Of a stretch of 64,000 bases of DNA, positions 44,179 to 53,935 are shown one piece after another. Below the pieces are notes generated by a model that saw only the letters and a program-made list of their open reading frames with translations, made no database searches and was not told the DNA's origin. The stretch is from Desulfovibrio desulfuricans (GTDB taxonomy: Bacteria; Desulfobacterota; Desulfovibrionia; Desulfovibrionales; Desulfovibrionaceae), in NCBI RefSeq assembly GCF_004801255.1, contig NZ_CP036295.1, positions 743,001 through 807,000 on the forward strand, in the 5' to 3' direction. Both the position numbers and the translations under genes were made by a program. Numbering within the stretch: position 1 is the stretch's first letter; every line of letters begins with the position of its first letter.

Positions 44179-44294
44179 GGGCATTCCTTTTTTTGCAGCC
44201 CGCCTGGGGGCGGGCAAAACTGCTGCTGCATGTTAGGCTCAATGTCCGGGCCAGTTGGGCCAGTCAGGCCCCCGTTGGGCGCTTGCCGCATGGC

Positions 44295-44353
44295 GAAAGG
44301 CTTTTTACCGCTGCTGCGCATGAGCTGCATCATGCAGGAATAAAAAGCCTTTC
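44295..44353. terminator. 13-bp inverted repeat downstream of argC
   Basis: GAAAGGCTTTTTA (44295-44307) pairs with TAAAAAGCCTTTC (44341-44353) around a loop that itself contains CTGC/GCAG pairing. It starts 26 bases beyond the argC stop on the minus strand. The T tracts lie inside the stem, so termination is plausible but not classical. It may also separate argC from hypD. Confidence 0.5.
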
Positions 44354-44379
44354 TGCCGTGCCCTGAATGCAAAACGTTT

Positions 44380-45435
44380 CTATGCCAGCGGCGCGAGCAT
44401 ATCGAGGCCTGCGCCCACCGGCAGCCCGCACATGAGGTTGGCGTTGGCCATGGCCTGCCCCGAAGCTCCTCTGCACAGGTTGTCGATGGCCGAAATAATA
44501 ATGAGCCGCCCTGTACGGGGGTCTACCACAAGGCCGAGGTCGCAGAACATGCTCCCGCGCACAAAACGCGTTTCGGGCAGCGAGCCCTTGGGCAGTATGC
44601 GTATCCAGGGGCTGTGCGCCCAGGTGCCCGTAAAGGCCTCGCGCACCTCGTCCAGGCTGGTCGCGGGGTTTTTGAGCTTGGTGTAAATAGTGGACAGGAT
44701 GCCCCTGTTGGTGGGCAAAATGTGCGTGTTGAACGAAATGCGGATGTCATGCCCGGCCAGCAGCGACACTTCCTGCTCGATTTCGGGCGTATGGCGGTGC
44801 GTGGGCAGGCCGTACGCGCGGAAGTTGTCGGAGACCTCGCAAAACAGCGTGGGCACAACAGCCTTGCGCCCAGCCCCGGTGGCTCCTGATTTGGCGTCCA
44901 CCACGATGTCGTCGGTGTAAACAAGGTCGTTCTTGATGGCGGCGTACAGCCCCAGAATCACCGACGTGGGGTAGCAGCCGGGGTTGGCGATCAGTTTGGC
45001 CTTGGCGACTTCAGCCGCGTACAGCTCGGGCAGGCCGTAAACGGCCTTGTGCAGCAGGTCGCTGCACACGTGCTCGCGCTTGTACCACGCGGCGTAGGTC
45101 TCGGGATCGCGCAGGCGAAAGTCCGCCGACAGGTCAACAACCTTGACCCCGGCGCGCAGCAGCGGCTCGGCCATGTCCATGGCTGTTCCCGCCGGTACGG
45201 CAAGAAAGACTATTTCGCACTGGCGGGCGGCTTCTTGCGGGTCAAAAACGCTGATAACCACATCCGCGCCGGGCAGGTGGTTGAGAAAAGGATAAAAATC
45301 GCCCAGCCGCTTGCCCGATTCGGCCCGCGAACAGGCCATGGCAAGGCGCATGCACGGGTGGCTGACTAGGAGCCGCGTCAGTTCCATGCCCGCGTAGCCG
45401 GTAATACCCACCAGACCCACATTGATTGTCTTCAT
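44380..45435 (-). CDS. argC: N-acetyl-gamma-glutamyl-phosphate reductase ArgC
   Basis: This 351-residue enzyme reduces N-acetylglutamyl phosphate in arginine synthesis. NVGLVGITGYAGMELTRLL is the NADP-binding loop. IANPGCYPTSVILGL contains the catalytic Cys, and LPTHRHTPEIEQEV contains the conserved His. Length is normal. RBS AGGA precedes ATG 45435; the frame is open further upstream but without homology. It lies 97 bases downstream of the DUF1844 gene and may be cotranscribed with it. Confidence 0.95.
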   Translation of the reverse strand: MKTINVGLVGITGYAGMELTRLLVSHPCMRLAMACSRAESGKRLGDFYPFLNHLPGADVVISVFDPQEAARQCEIVFLAVPAGTAMDMAEPLLRAGVKVVDLSADFRLRDPETYAAWYKREHVCSDLLHKAVYGLPELYAAEVAKAKLIANPGCYPTSVILGLYAAIKNDLVYTDDIVVDAKSGATGAGRKAVVPTLFCEVSDNFRAYGLPTHRHTPEIEQEVSLLAGHDIRISFNTHILPTNRGILSTIYTKLKNPATSLDEVREAFTGTWAHSPWIRILPKGSLPETRFVRGSMFCDLGLVVDPRTGRLIIISAIDNLCRGASGQAMANANLMCGLPVGAGLDMLAPLA

Positions 45436-45532
45436 GCCGCTGATCCTTTGAAACTGTATGGTCAATGGTAGTGACGGGGCCGCGCGGCGCATGGCGGTAA
45501 TGCCGCGCCGGGCAGGGCCGCCCCGTGGTGCC

Positions 45533-45847
45533 TCAGGCTTTTTTTGACTGGCAGGCGCAGTCCGGGCCGCACTTCATTACAAACTTCATGCGCAGTTCGT
45601 AAAGGATGCTTTCCAGCAGCTGACGCTCCTGTTCTTCCAGCCCGTTTTCGGTCTTGGCCCGCAGCATTTCCAGCACGTCGATGCTGTGCTTTGCCAGGGG
45701 CAGGTTTGTTTCTGTGCCGCCGGTTTCGGGGTTCGGCACTTCGCCCAGATGCACCAGGGCCGACGACGCCAGTGAAATGACAAAGGTTGAAAACGTCACT
45801 TCGGGCATGGGGCCATCGGCCTTGCAACCGCAATTGTTGTCACTCAT
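45533..45847 (-). CDS. DUF1844 family protein
   Basis: This 104-residue protein has the DUF1844 pattern: FSTFVISLASSALVHLGEVP, then NLPLAKHSIDVLEMLRAKT, then LEEQERQLLESILYELRMKFV. The ends are Cys-rich (NNCGCKADG at the start, KCGPDCACQSKKA at the end). It should be a small helical soluble protein; function is unknown. The terminal Cys pairs might bind metal. Confidence 0.85.
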   Translation of the reverse strand: MSDNNCGCKADGPMPEVTFSTFVISLASSALVHLGEVPNPETGGTETNLPLAKHSIDVLEMLRAKTENGLEEQERQLLESILYELRMKFVMKCGPDCACQSKKA

Positions 45848-45957
45848 GGCGACCTCGTGGCTCGTAAATCGGTTACGCTACCAGCAGCTTGCGCCGCGTG
45901 CTTCTGTCAAACATACAAGCTTTTGCCGCCAGCGCAAGGGCTGGCGGGCCGCAATGC

Positions 45958-47142
45958 CTAGCTGTGGATCAGGTTCAGGGGTTGCCCCGGTTTGCCGGCA
46001 AGCGCCGCGCGGTAGGCGGCCAGCGCTTCTTCAAGATAGTCACGCGAGCCGCAGTGTCCACCGGCTTCAATGATGCCCCGGTTAAGGGCGTGCAGGCCTG
46101 CCGCCAGGTCGGCCCAGTCAACCCAGCCCATGTGGCCTATGCGCACCATGCGGCCCTTCATGTGATCCTGCCCGCCAGCCATGCACACGCCGTATTTGTC
46201 CATGGCGATGCGCAGCACCTCGGTGCCGTCCACGCCAGCGGGCAGCATCACGCTGGTGATGCCCCAGGCAAAGTGGGTTTTGGCGTACAGGTCAAGGCCC
46301 ATGGCGGCAACGCCGGTACGGGCCAGCATGGTCAGCGCCCACTGCTTGGCGTAGATGGCTTCAAGGCCGTTTTCGAGCAGCATTTCAAGGCTCTCGTCCA
46401 GGCCGACGACAAGGTTTACCGCCGAGGTAAACAGGGTCTGGCCTTGCGCGATCTTGACCCTTTCCTTGGGCAGGTTAAAATAGAAGCAGCCGGGCGTGAC
46501 GCTTTCGGCCCGCTTCCAGCCGCGAGGCGAAAGGGCCAGCAGCGCCAGACCGGGGGGCAGCATCAGGCCCTTTTGCGAGCCGGTGACCAGACAGTCGATG
46601 CCCCATTCGTCCATGGGGCAGGGGGCCAGGCTCACGGCGGAGATGCCGTCCACCAGCAGCAGGGTGTCGGTGTCCCTCGTGATGCGCGCTATCTCTTCAA
46701 CCGGGTGCAGCACGCCGGTGGATGTTTCGGAATGCTGGACAAGCACGCCCGCAATGCCGGGGTCGGCCTTGAGGGCCGCCGCCACTGCCTGCGGGTCAAC
46801 GGCTTCGCCCCACGGCACTTCGATGGTTGTGGTTTCGAGGCCGCGCGAGACGGCAATTTCGCGCCAGCGCTGGCCAAACTTGCCGCCCTCGACCACCAGC
46901 ACGCGCTGGCCGGGGGTAAACAGGCTGTACACCGCCGCCGTCATGGCTCCGGTGCCGGAACAGGAGAGGGGCAGCACCACATCGCTCGTGCCGAACAGCA
47001 CGCGCAGGCGTTCCTGAACCCTGCCCATCACGGCTTTGAATTCACTTTTGCGGTGGTGGATCATATCTTTGGCGAGCACAAGCCGCACGCGCTCCGGCAG
47101 AGGCGTGGGGCCGGGGGTGAGCAGGCGAACTTTGTTCAGCAT
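45958..47142 (-). CDS. Class V aminotransferase (alanine/serine-glyoxylate type)
   Basis: This 394-residue PLP enzyme has the PLP-binding Lys in LVTGSQKGLMLPPGLAL. LLTPGPTPLPERV is at the N-terminus and VDGISAVSLAP is the Asp motif. It resembles archaeal and bacterial alanine-glyoxylate or serine-pyruvate aminotransferases, and the so-called soluble hydrogenase 42 kDa subunit family. The substrate cannot be fixed from sequence. It is 15 bases downstream of the RlmI-like gene. Confidence 0.88.
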   Translation of the reverse strand: MLNKVRLLTPGPTPLPERVRLVLAKDMIHHRKSEFKAVMGRVQERLRVLFGTSDVVLPLSCSGTGAMTAAVYSLFTPGQRVLVVEGGKFGQRWREIAVSRGLETTTIEVPWGEAVDPQAVAAALKADPGIAGVLVQHSETSTGVLHPVEEIARITRDTDTLLLVDGISAVSLAPCPMDEWGIDCLVTGSQKGLMLPPGLALLALSPRGWKRAESVTPGCFYFNLPKERVKIAQGQTLFTSAVNLVVGLDESLEMLLENGLEAIYAKQWALTMLARTGVAAMGLDLYAKTHFAWGITSVMLPAGVDGTEVLRIAMDKYGVCMAGGQDHMKGRMVRIGHMGWVDWADLAAGLHALNRGIIEAGGHCGSRDYLEEALAAYRAALAGKPGQPLNLIHS

Positions 47143-47157
47143 GGCAAATCCTTGTGG

Positions 47158-48339
47158 TTAAGCGCCCACCTGGGCGATAAAACACTTCAAATAGGCCGTT
47201 TCGGGCATGGCGGCGTGGATGGGATGATCCGGCCCCTGCCCCCCGGCAAATAAAATACGGGCATGCAGTTTGCGCTTGGCGGCGGCCTGCGTCAAGCAGC
47301 CGCGCAGGGCCTGGGCCTCAAGATGGTGCGAGCAGGAGGATGTGGCAAGTATGCCCCCCGGTGCAAGCAGCTGCACGGCCAGATCGTTGGCCTGACGATA
47401 GGCGGCCAGCCCCAGTGCGGCGTCTTTGCGGCGTTTGATAAAGGCTGGCGGGTCGAGACTGATCACCTCAAAGCGGCGGCCCTCGTCGCGCAGCTGGCGC
47501 AGCAGGTCAAAGGCGTCGCCGCACAGTATCTGGGCCTCGCAGCCGGGGGCGTTGGCCCTGGCGTTTTCTTCCGCAAAGGCAAGGGCCTGGGCCGAGGCGT
47601 CCACAAAGGTGACGGAGCGGGCGCCTGCCGCAGCCGCGCTGACGCCAAAACCGCCAACATAGCTGAAAATATCCAGCACGTCGGCGTCGGCGGCGTAGCG
47701 GGCAAGCTCCGTCCGGTTGGCCCGCTGGTCGTAAAACCAGCCTGTTTTTTGCCCTGTGGCGCACGGGGCGTAAAAGCGGCAGGTGTTTTCGGGCACTTCA
47801 AGCCTTTCGGGCAGCGGGCCTTCGCTCTGCTGCTCGCGCGAGAGGTTTTCGAGCCCGCGCGCTGCAAGGTCGTTGGCCCAGAGTATGGACGTTGGCTGCA
47901 CAAGCGTGCGCAGGGCCTCCGTCAGCGCCTCTCGGCGTTGTTCCATACCTGCCGTGGTGACCTGCACGGTGAGGTGATCGCCGTAACGGTCAATGACCAG
48001 GCCGGGCAAAAAATCGCCCTCGCCGTGGCACAGCCGGTACCAGGGGCCGGGGTAGAGGCGCTGGCGCAGATTCAGGGCGGACTGGAGCCTCTGGGCAAGC
48101 AGGGGTTCGTCCAGCTCGGTATCGGGCCTGCGGCTGTGCAGGCGGGCGCAGATAAGCGAGGCCGGGTTGACGCACACGCTGCCAAGCGGTGCGCCGCGCC
48201 AGTCGCACAGGGTTGCGGCCTCGCCGGGGGTAAAGTCGGTAAGCGGGCTTTGCTTGACGTCCACCTCGTTGGCAAAAATCCACAGGTGTCCAGCGCGCAC
48301 GCGCCGGTCTTCATTTTTTTTGAGCCAGAGTTTGCGCAT
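47158..48339 (-). CDS. rlmI: Class I SAM-dependent rRNA methyltransferase, RlmI-like
   Basis: This 393-residue protein has an N-terminal PUA-like domain (RKLWLKKNEDRRVRAGHLWIFANEV). A central domain includes GDFLPGLVIDRYGDHLTVQ. A C-terminal Rossmann methyltransferase follows with DILDIFSYVGGFGVSAA-type motif I, the DPPAFIKRRKD catalytic motif and LATSSCSHHL. RlmI methylates C1962 of 23S rRNA in E. coli. The next gene upstream ends three bases away. Confidence 0.88.
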   Translation of the reverse strand: MRKLWLKKNEDRRVRAGHLWIFANEVDVKQSPLTDFTPGEAATLCDWRGAPLGSVCVNPASLICARLHSRRPDTELDEPLLAQRLQSALNLRQRLYPGPWYRLCHGEGDFLPGLVIDRYGDHLTVQVTTAGMEQRREALTEALRTLVQPTSILWANDLAARGLENLSREQQSEGPLPERLEVPENTCRFYAPCATGQKTGWFYDQRANRTELARYAADADVLDIFSYVGGFGVSAAAAGARSVTFVDASAQALAFAEENARANAPGCEAQILCGDAFDLLRQLRDEGRRFEVISLDPPAFIKRRKDAALGLAAYRQANDLAVQLLAPGGILATSSCSHHLEAQALRGCLTQAAAKRKLHARILFAGGQGPDHPIHAAMPETAYLKCFIAQVGA

Positions 48340-48342
48340 AGG

Positions 48343-49893
48343 TTACTTTCCCGCTGCTTCGGCGGGGGCAGATGTTTGGGCGGCCTGGGCCGCAAGGGCG
48401 TTGATCTGTTCTTCAAGCGTCTGCTTGCCGGGAACGGCGCTGCATGAAAAGAGGGTGCCGGGGTCGTTGAGGGCGGCCAGCAGCTGCAAAATGCCGATGC
48501 GCTGGCCGCGCGCGCTTGTAACCTCGAGCTGGCCGGGGCGCTGCGCAAAGGTCAGCAGGGCCTCGCGGATGGCCTTGTTTTGCGGGGTAGGGTTCAACTC
48601 CAGCCCAGTGTCGAGGCTGTGGTGCAGGCTTGCCGCAGCCGCGCGCCCGTTGGGCGAAAGGTTGAGACCCAGCCAGGCAAGCGCGCCCCGGTCTTTCACC
48701 GTAAGCTGCAGATCGCTGAAGCTCTGCAGCAGCAGGGCCTGCTCGCTGCCGCTCATGGCGCCTGCGTCGTACAGCGTGAGCGAGCAGTTCACGTCGGTAA
48801 GGCTGTCGGCCTTGATGGAAATGGTCTTTTTGTGCGAGGCCGTGCTCAGGGCCAGACTTTCAAAGGACATGTCGGCCTTGAGGTCGGGCATGACAAGGCC
48901 AGACAGCTCCTGCAGCAGCTGACGGGGGGCCGCCAGATCGCGGATATAGCTTGTGGTGTGGCGCGGCGTGTTGGAAAGCCAGTCAAACCCCGCGCCGCTC
49001 ACTGTCGCGACGCCGTTTTCCACGGCAAAGGCCATGCCCTCGGCACGTACCTGCCTGACAAGGGGCGGCTCGGCAGCAAGGATTTCTTCCACAATAGGGC
49101 CAAGGGTTTTGACGGCTGCGTCCATGTCGTCCTCGCCCATGGCGGCGGCGTCCATGAGGCGGTGCAGCAGGCCAATATCGGGCAGGGTAAGACCGTTTGC
49201 CTCAAAACTTGCCATGCGCATGCTTTCGCGGCCATTGAGGCGGCTCTGCATGTCGTCGATGCGCATCTGCTCGATGGCGGGGCCGTTCCATCCCGCAACC
49301 AGCGATTCCTTGACGGTCAGCTGGGCCAGACCGTCCTTGCCGGGCATGTTTACGCTCAGAAAATAGCTCTGCGCCCTGTCCGCGCCCATGAGGTACGAGG
49401 CAGCCAGCGCGTCGATGGGCGCGCCGTCAAGAAAACGGCCCACCAGCTCGCTCTCGCTGCGCAGCTCGTTTATTTCCTCCCGCTGCACCGAGGCGCGAAC
49501 CTCGGGCGTACGCAGGGCGAGGTTGCGCAGCACGATGTTTTCGGCCACGGGCATCATGCCTGCATCCTTGAGGGCCACGGGCCGCAGCGGCGTGTAGGCT
49601 ATCAGCATACGCAGCGGAATGCGCAGGGAGACCTCGGCCACTTCGTACGAAATGGGCCCCTGGGGCGTTTCGCCGCGCAGGCGCAGGCCATACAGCTTGA
49701 GCGTACGCGAAAGGGGCGAGAATTCCACCCTGTCCACCCCCGCCTGCGTGGATATGCCGTCGCCGGAGATGCCGATGCTCTGGATGCCCCGCTGCACCTG
49801 TCCTTCCACCAGCGGGCTCAGGCCCAAAATGAGCCCCACGACGCCCGCTGCAACCAGAATAACAACAGCGGCGGCCAGATATGCTTTTTTCAT
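48343..49893 (-). CDS. Membrane-anchored YdgA/DUF945-like protein
   Basis: This 516-residue protein has one N-terminal transmembrane anchor (AYLAAAVVILVAAGVVGLILG) and a long extracytoplasmic part rich in beta/alpha segments. It has no enzymatic motif and an Ala/Gln-rich end. Length and layout resemble the DUF945/YdgA family, and AsmA-like proteins are an alternative. It lies three bases upstream of the RlmI-like gene, but functional linkage is not obvious. Confidence 0.6.
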   Translation of the reverse strand: MKKAYLAAAVVILVAAGVVGLILGLSPLVEGQVQRGIQSIGISGDGISTQAGVDRVEFSPLSRTLKLYGLRLRGETPQGPISYEVAEVSLRIPLRMLIAYTPLRPVALKDAGMMPVAENIVLRNLALRTPEVRASVQREEINELRSESELVGRFLDGAPIDALAASYLMGADRAQSYFLSVNMPGKDGLAQLTVKESLVAGWNGPAIEQMRIDDMQSRLNGRESMRMASFEANGLTLPDIGLLHRLMDAAAMGEDDMDAAVKTLGPIVEEILAAEPPLVRQVRAEGMAFAVENGVATVSGAGFDWLSNTPRHTTSYIRDLAAPRQLLQELSGLVMPDLKADMSFESLALSTASHKKTISIKADSLTDVNCSLTLYDAGAMSGSEQALLLQSFSDLQLTVKDRGALAWLGLNLSPNGRAAAASLHHSLDTGLELNPTPQNKAIREALLTFAQRPGQLEVTSARGQRIGILQLLAALNDPGTLFSCSAVPGKQTLEEQINALAAQAAQTSAPAEAAGK

Positions 49894-49933
49894 TCAGAAT
49901 TCTCCAGCTTGGGAACTTTGCGATCAAACCGCG

Positions 49934-49957
49934 CGCCACGGCTTAGCAGCCGTGGCG
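49934..49957 (-). terminator. Hairpin after nadB
   Basis: CGCCACGGC pairs with GCCGTGGCG around a six-base loop, 51 bases beyond the nadB stop on the minus strand. Only a weak T stretch follows (GGTTTGATC). Confidence 0.5.
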
Positions 49958-50008
49958 ACAGATGTTCAGAGTTTGCGCCGTGGCGCAGGGGGCGGCTTTG
50001 CCGCGACT

Positions 50009-51607
50009 TTATTCCGCCCGGTGGTGGCAGCCGATGCTCTCTTTGTTGCGCAGGGCCGCCTGCGTGATAATGTACGATGTTTGCGACCCGTGGAAAAGAT
50101 CCACCAAACGCCGCGAAATACGCGTGCGCTTGTAAAAGTCGTGGATGTGCCGCACAAGGTCGCGCATGTCCTCAAAGGCGCGGCGCAGTCGCGCCTCCGT
50201 GCGGGCGATGCCCACGTAGTTCCACATGGTGTTGCGGATATTGGTCCAGTCCTGGGCCACCAGGGCTGGGTCGTCCCTGCGTTCGTCGCCCTCGTGCTGC
50301 CAGTCGGGTATGGATGCGGCCAGCGCCTTGGGCAGGCCGCTTTCGGCCACGACGCGGTGGGCCAGATCCTTGCCGCTGCTGACGCCCCATACCAATGCCT
50401 CAAGCAGGGAGGTGCTGGCAAGTCTGTTGGCCCCGTGCAATCCGGTGCAGGCGCATTCGCCAATGGCGTACAGGCCGTGCAGCGAGGTGCGGCCATGCAC
50501 GTCGGTGAGCACGCCGCCGCAAAAATAATGGGCCGCCGGAACCACGGGGATGGGCTCCTTGAGAATATCGATGCCCGCCTCGCGGCATTTTTCGTACACA
50601 GTGGGAAAGCGCGTGGGCAGATCCTGCTCGACGCCGCTCACGTCCAGATACAGGCAGGGCGCGCCGTTGTGCAGCATTTCGTCCATCATGGCCAGGGCGA
50701 CCACGTCGCGCGGGGCGAGGTCGCCCCTGGGGTCGTGGTCGCGCATAAAGGAGCGGCCCTTGTGGTCCAGCAGGCGCGCGCCTTCGCCGCGCATGGCCTC
50801 GGTGATCAGCGAGCGGCGGGTGCTGCGTTCCTCATACAGCGCCGTGGGGTGAAACTGCATGAACTCAAGGTTGGCAAGGTCGACGCCGGCGCGAAAGGCC
50901 ATGGCCACGCCCGTGCCGACGCAGCCTGGGGAGTTGGTCGAGTGCAAAAAGACCTGCCCCACGCCGCCGGTGGCCAGCACTGTCCAGTCGGCCAGGATGG
51001 TTTCCGTCTCGCCGGTTTCTTCGTTGAGCACGTAGGCTCCAAGGCAGCGGTTGCGCACTTCGTAGCGGTATTGCGAAGCCCTGGCGTGGTGGTGACTGGT
51101 CAAAAGGTCGATGGCGGCGCGGCGGTGCAGGCGCGTGATGCGCGGGTGAGCCAGCACCTGCGCGGTCAGGCCGTCCATGATGGCGCGGCCCGAATAATCG
51201 GCGCAGTGCAGGATGCGCGGCAGGGAGTGCCCGCCCTCGCGCGTGAGGTTAAAGGTGCCGTCTTCGTTGCGGTCAAAGGGAACCTTGGCGCGCTTGATCA
51301 GCACCTCGTCAACGCATACCGGCCCCTGGACGCACAGGTAATTGACGGCCTTGTTGTAGTTGTAATTGTGGCCAGCAACCAGAATGTCTTTTTCGAGCGC
51401 GGGCGCGTCAGACAGGTGCTCCGGCGTTGGCGTCGCCTGATAGATGATGCCGCCCTGGGCAAGCTCGGAATTGCCGTCGGCCAGCCTGTCGCCAGCGTTG
51501 AGCAGTAGAACGTCGCAGCCGGAATCGGCCAGCGTTAGCGCAGCGGTGCACCCGGCAACGCCGGAGCCGATGATGAGGACGGGCACATGACGGCGGATAG
51601 AATTCAC
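50009..51607 (-). CDS. nadB: L-aspartate oxidase NadB
   Basis: This 532-residue flavoprotein oxidises aspartate to iminoaspartate, the substrate of NadA. PVLIIGSGVAGCTAALTLADSG is the FAD site, ELAQGGI follows, and RLASTSLLEALVWG is the family's FAD-binding C-terminal motif. I chose GTG 51607, which has GAGG at good spacing and falls 11 bases after the nadA stop. A TTG at 51637 would overlap nadA by 20 bases. It is the last gene of nadC-nadA-nadB. Confidence 0.94.
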   Translation of the reverse strand: MNSIRRHVPVLIIGSGVAGCTAALTLADSGCDVLLLNAGDRLADGNSELAQGGIIYQATPTPEHLSDAPALEKDILVAGHNYNYNKAVNYLCVQGPVCVDEVLIKRAKVPFDRNEDGTFNLTREGGHSLPRILHCADYSGRAIMDGLTAQVLAHPRITRLHRRAAIDLLTSHHHARASQYRYEVRNRCLGAYVLNEETGETETILADWTVLATGGVGQVFLHSTNSPGCVGTGVAMAFRAGVDLANLEFMQFHPTALYEERSTRRSLITEAMRGEGARLLDHKGRSFMRDHDPRGDLAPRDVVALAMMDEMLHNGAPCLYLDVSGVEQDLPTRFPTVYEKCREAGIDILKEPIPVVPAAHYFCGGVLTDVHGRTSLHGLYAIGECACTGLHGANRLASTSLLEALVWGVSSGKDLAHRVVAESGLPKALAASIPDWQHEGDERRDDPALVAQDWTNIRNTMWNYVGIARTEARLRRAFEDMRDLVRHIHDFYKRTRISRRLVDLFHGSQTSYIITQAALRNKESIGCHHRAE

Positions 51608-51617
51608 GGCGCAAACC

Positions 51618-52664
51618 TCAGTTTCCGCATGCTTCAAGCATGCGGGTTAGGGAGAGACGGGCGGGGGGGCAGAGTTTCTCCTCTATGTGCAGAGGCGAGG
51701 CTGCTCCGGCAGCAACACTTTGCAGGGTGGCCAGCAGCTTTTTTTCTGTGACTTTGGCCATGTTGCCGCAAACAGCGTGACCAAGGGGCAAAATGCGGCA
51801 CTGCGCCGCATGGCGCTGGGCCAGACGATATACGAGGTTGTTTTCCGTGCCGACAACAAGGGTCGAGCCCGGAGCTTCGGCGGCAACGCGGGCCGCTTCC
51901 TTGATGATGTACGAGGTGGAACCGGCGCCGTCGCAGGCTTCGATGACCTCCTGCCTGCATTCGGGGTGGGCGATGACGCGGCAGCCGGGGTATTGGGCGC
52001 GCATGTCCGCCACGTCTTCGGGCTCAAAACGCGCGTGGATGGCGCAGCAGCCGGGCCAGAGCAGCAGTTTGCGGTCAAGGGGCTGGCTTTCGGGCTGCAC
52101 CAGCCCGCCCGCGCCTATGCGCAGCACGTGGCGCTCATGCCGCCCGATGCCCAGAGCCTCGGCGGTATTGTTGCCAAGGTGTCTGTCGGGTAAAAAGAGC
52201 ACGCCGTCGCCCTGATCCAGCGCCCAGCGCAGCATGGTCTTGGCATTGGCCGAGGTGCAGACCGCGCCGCCAAACTCGCCCACCACGGCCTTGAGGGCCA
52301 GGTCTGTGTTGACGTAGGCCAGCGGAACAACCTTGCGACCGGCGGCTGCCAGCTGCTCCAGCACCTTGCGGGCCAGCGGCGCGGGCGTCATGCGCGACAT
52401 GAGGCAGTCGGCGTCAAGGCTCGGCAGGTGCACGCTCTGGCCGGGTTTGGCCAGCAGCGCCGCCGATTCGCCCATAAAGTACACGCCGCAAAAAACAATA
52501 TGACCCGCGGCAATGCCGGGAACGCGCCTGGCAAGCTCCAGCGAATCGCCGGTGATGTCGCAGTGGCGCACCACCGCGTCGTTTTGATAGTGGTGGCCCA
52601 TAATGCACAAATCCGCGCCCAGCTGTTTTTTCAGGGATGTGATGGCTGCGCTTGTGTCTTGCAT
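51618..52664 (-). CDS. nadA: Quinolinate synthase NadA
   Basis: This 348-residue [4Fe-4S] enzyme condenses iminoaspartate with dihydroxyacetone phosphate. Conserved motifs include MGHHYQNDAVV, FCGVYFMGESAALL, AVCTSANAKTMLRW and GTENNLVYRL. Conserved cluster-ligand Cys candidates are in AVCTSANA, the WPGCCAIHARF segment and GHAVCGNMA. ATG 52664 starts the family-typical N-terminus. It lies between nadC and nadB, with 146 non-coding bases separating it from nadC. Confidence 0.95.
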   Translation of the reverse strand: MQDTSAAITSLKKQLGADLCIMGHHYQNDAVVRHCDITGDSLELARRVPGIAAGHIVFCGVYFMGESAALLAKPGQSVHLPSLDADCLMSRMTPAPLARKVLEQLAAAGRKVVPLAYVNTDLALKAVVGEFGGAVCTSANAKTMLRWALDQGDGVLFLPDRHLGNNTAEALGIGRHERHVLRIGAGGLVQPESQPLDRKLLLWPGCCAIHARFEPEDVADMRAQYPGCRVIAHPECRQEVIEACDGAGSTSYIIKEAARVAAEAPGSTLVVGTENNLVYRLAQRHAAQCRILPLGHAVCGNMAKVTEKKLLATLQSVAAGAASPLHIEEKLCPPARLSLTRMLEACGN

Positions 52665-52810
52665 ATGTGTGGTTCCTCAGCAGGCAATGGAAAATATGTG
52701 GCGGAAGCGGAATTTTGTTCCGGGGATGTCACGGTGCTGTCGCAATGCCGCCGTACTGTTGCCATGGTTTGGCGTCGTGCGCGAGGCAACCGGGCGGCGG
52801 AGCACGGAAA

Positions 52811-53695
52811 TTACGCGTCCGCCTGCACGGCCAGCAGCGTCATGCTAAAATCAGCCGATACTGCAGAGTGGGTCAGCCGCCCTACCGAAATAAAGTCGGG
52901 CCTGCGCGGCTTTGTCAGCGCCAGCGCGCGTATGGTATCCAACCGCACGCCGCCGCTGACTTCGGTTTCGATGGACTGGGGCACAAGGGCAAGCGCCTGC
53001 GACAGACGTTCGCCGTCCATGTTGTCCATCATGATGCGGTCGGCCCTGGCTGCAACGGCCTCGCGCACATGGTCGAGCGTACGGCACTCCACCTCGATGG
53101 GCGGGCAGGGCGTATACTGCGCCCTGAGCGTGGCCACAGCAGCGGTAATGGAACCGGCGGCATCAATGTGGTTGTCCTTGAGCATAAGCATTTCGGTCAG
53201 GTTTTTGCGGTGGTTGTGCCCGCCGCCCGCCTGAACTGCGTATTTTTCGGGCCAGCGCAGACCGGGGGTCGTTTTGCGGGTGTCGAGCAGCCGCACGCCC
53301 GTGCCCTCAAGCTCGCGCACGTAGCGGGCCGTGAGGTTGGCGATGCCCGAAAGATGGGTGATGAAATTCAGGATAACGCGTTCGGCCTTGAGCATGGCCG
53401 TGGCAGGTGCGGTGATGCGGGCAACCTCGGTCATGGACGGAACCGCCGAGGCTTCCTTAACCATGGCACGCCACGCAAAGGGTGCGCCAAGGCTTTGGAA
53501 TACAGCGCCGATAACGGGCAGGCCCACCACAAGGGTGTCTTCCTTGGCGCGGATGACGGCGTTCATGGAGGCATCGGGGGCAAAAAGACCCAGAGCTGTC
53601 AATTCGGGGCCGTCTTCCTCCAGGGCGAGGTCGATGGATTTTTGAAGCAGCCGCTGACCTTCCGGAGAGAAAAATGCGGCCCAGGGCGTGAACAT
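52811..53695 (-). CDS. nadC: Nicotinate-nucleotide diphosphorylase (carboxylating) NadC
   Basis: This 294-residue enzyme converts quinolinate and PRPP to nicotinate mononucleotide. LALEEDGPELTALGLF, LLDTRKTTPGLRWPEKYAVQAGGGHNHR and MLKDNHI are diagnostic. I prefer ATG 53695, with GGGGA eight bases upstream, over ATG 53710, whose only RBS-like purines are adjacent to it. It is first in the de novo NAD operon nadC-nadA-nadB. Confidence 0.93.
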   Translation of the reverse strand: MFTPWAAFFSPEGQRLLQKSIDLALEEDGPELTALGLFAPDASMNAVIRAKEDTLVVGLPVIGAVFQSLGAPFAWRAMVKEASAVPSMTEVARITAPATAMLKAERVILNFITHLSGIANLTARYVRELEGTGVRLLDTRKTTPGLRWPEKYAVQAGGGHNHRKNLTEMLMLKDNHIDAAGSITAAVATLRAQYTPCPPIEVECRTLDHVREAVAARADRIMMDNMDGERLSQALALVPQSIETEVSGGVRLDTIRALALTKPRRPDFISVGRLTHSAVSADFSMTLLAVQADA

Positions 53696-53935
53696 TGCGC
53701 TTGTCCCCATTTCTTGCGCGTGCTAAGTGAAAACTCGCCCGTCAGGGCGCATGCTGCGCACGTTGCAAGACTGTAAATATGACCCGATTGCGGCTGTCGC
53801 CCGATACGGGGGTGCTGTAATAGATAGAATGCCCCGTGTTTCGCGTCAAGCTGCTGGGACATCATGAGTTTTTTCACAAGCCTGTAAGGCTGGCGACATT
53901 CTGCCACGTTGTGCAGTACAGTCGGCCTTGCCGCA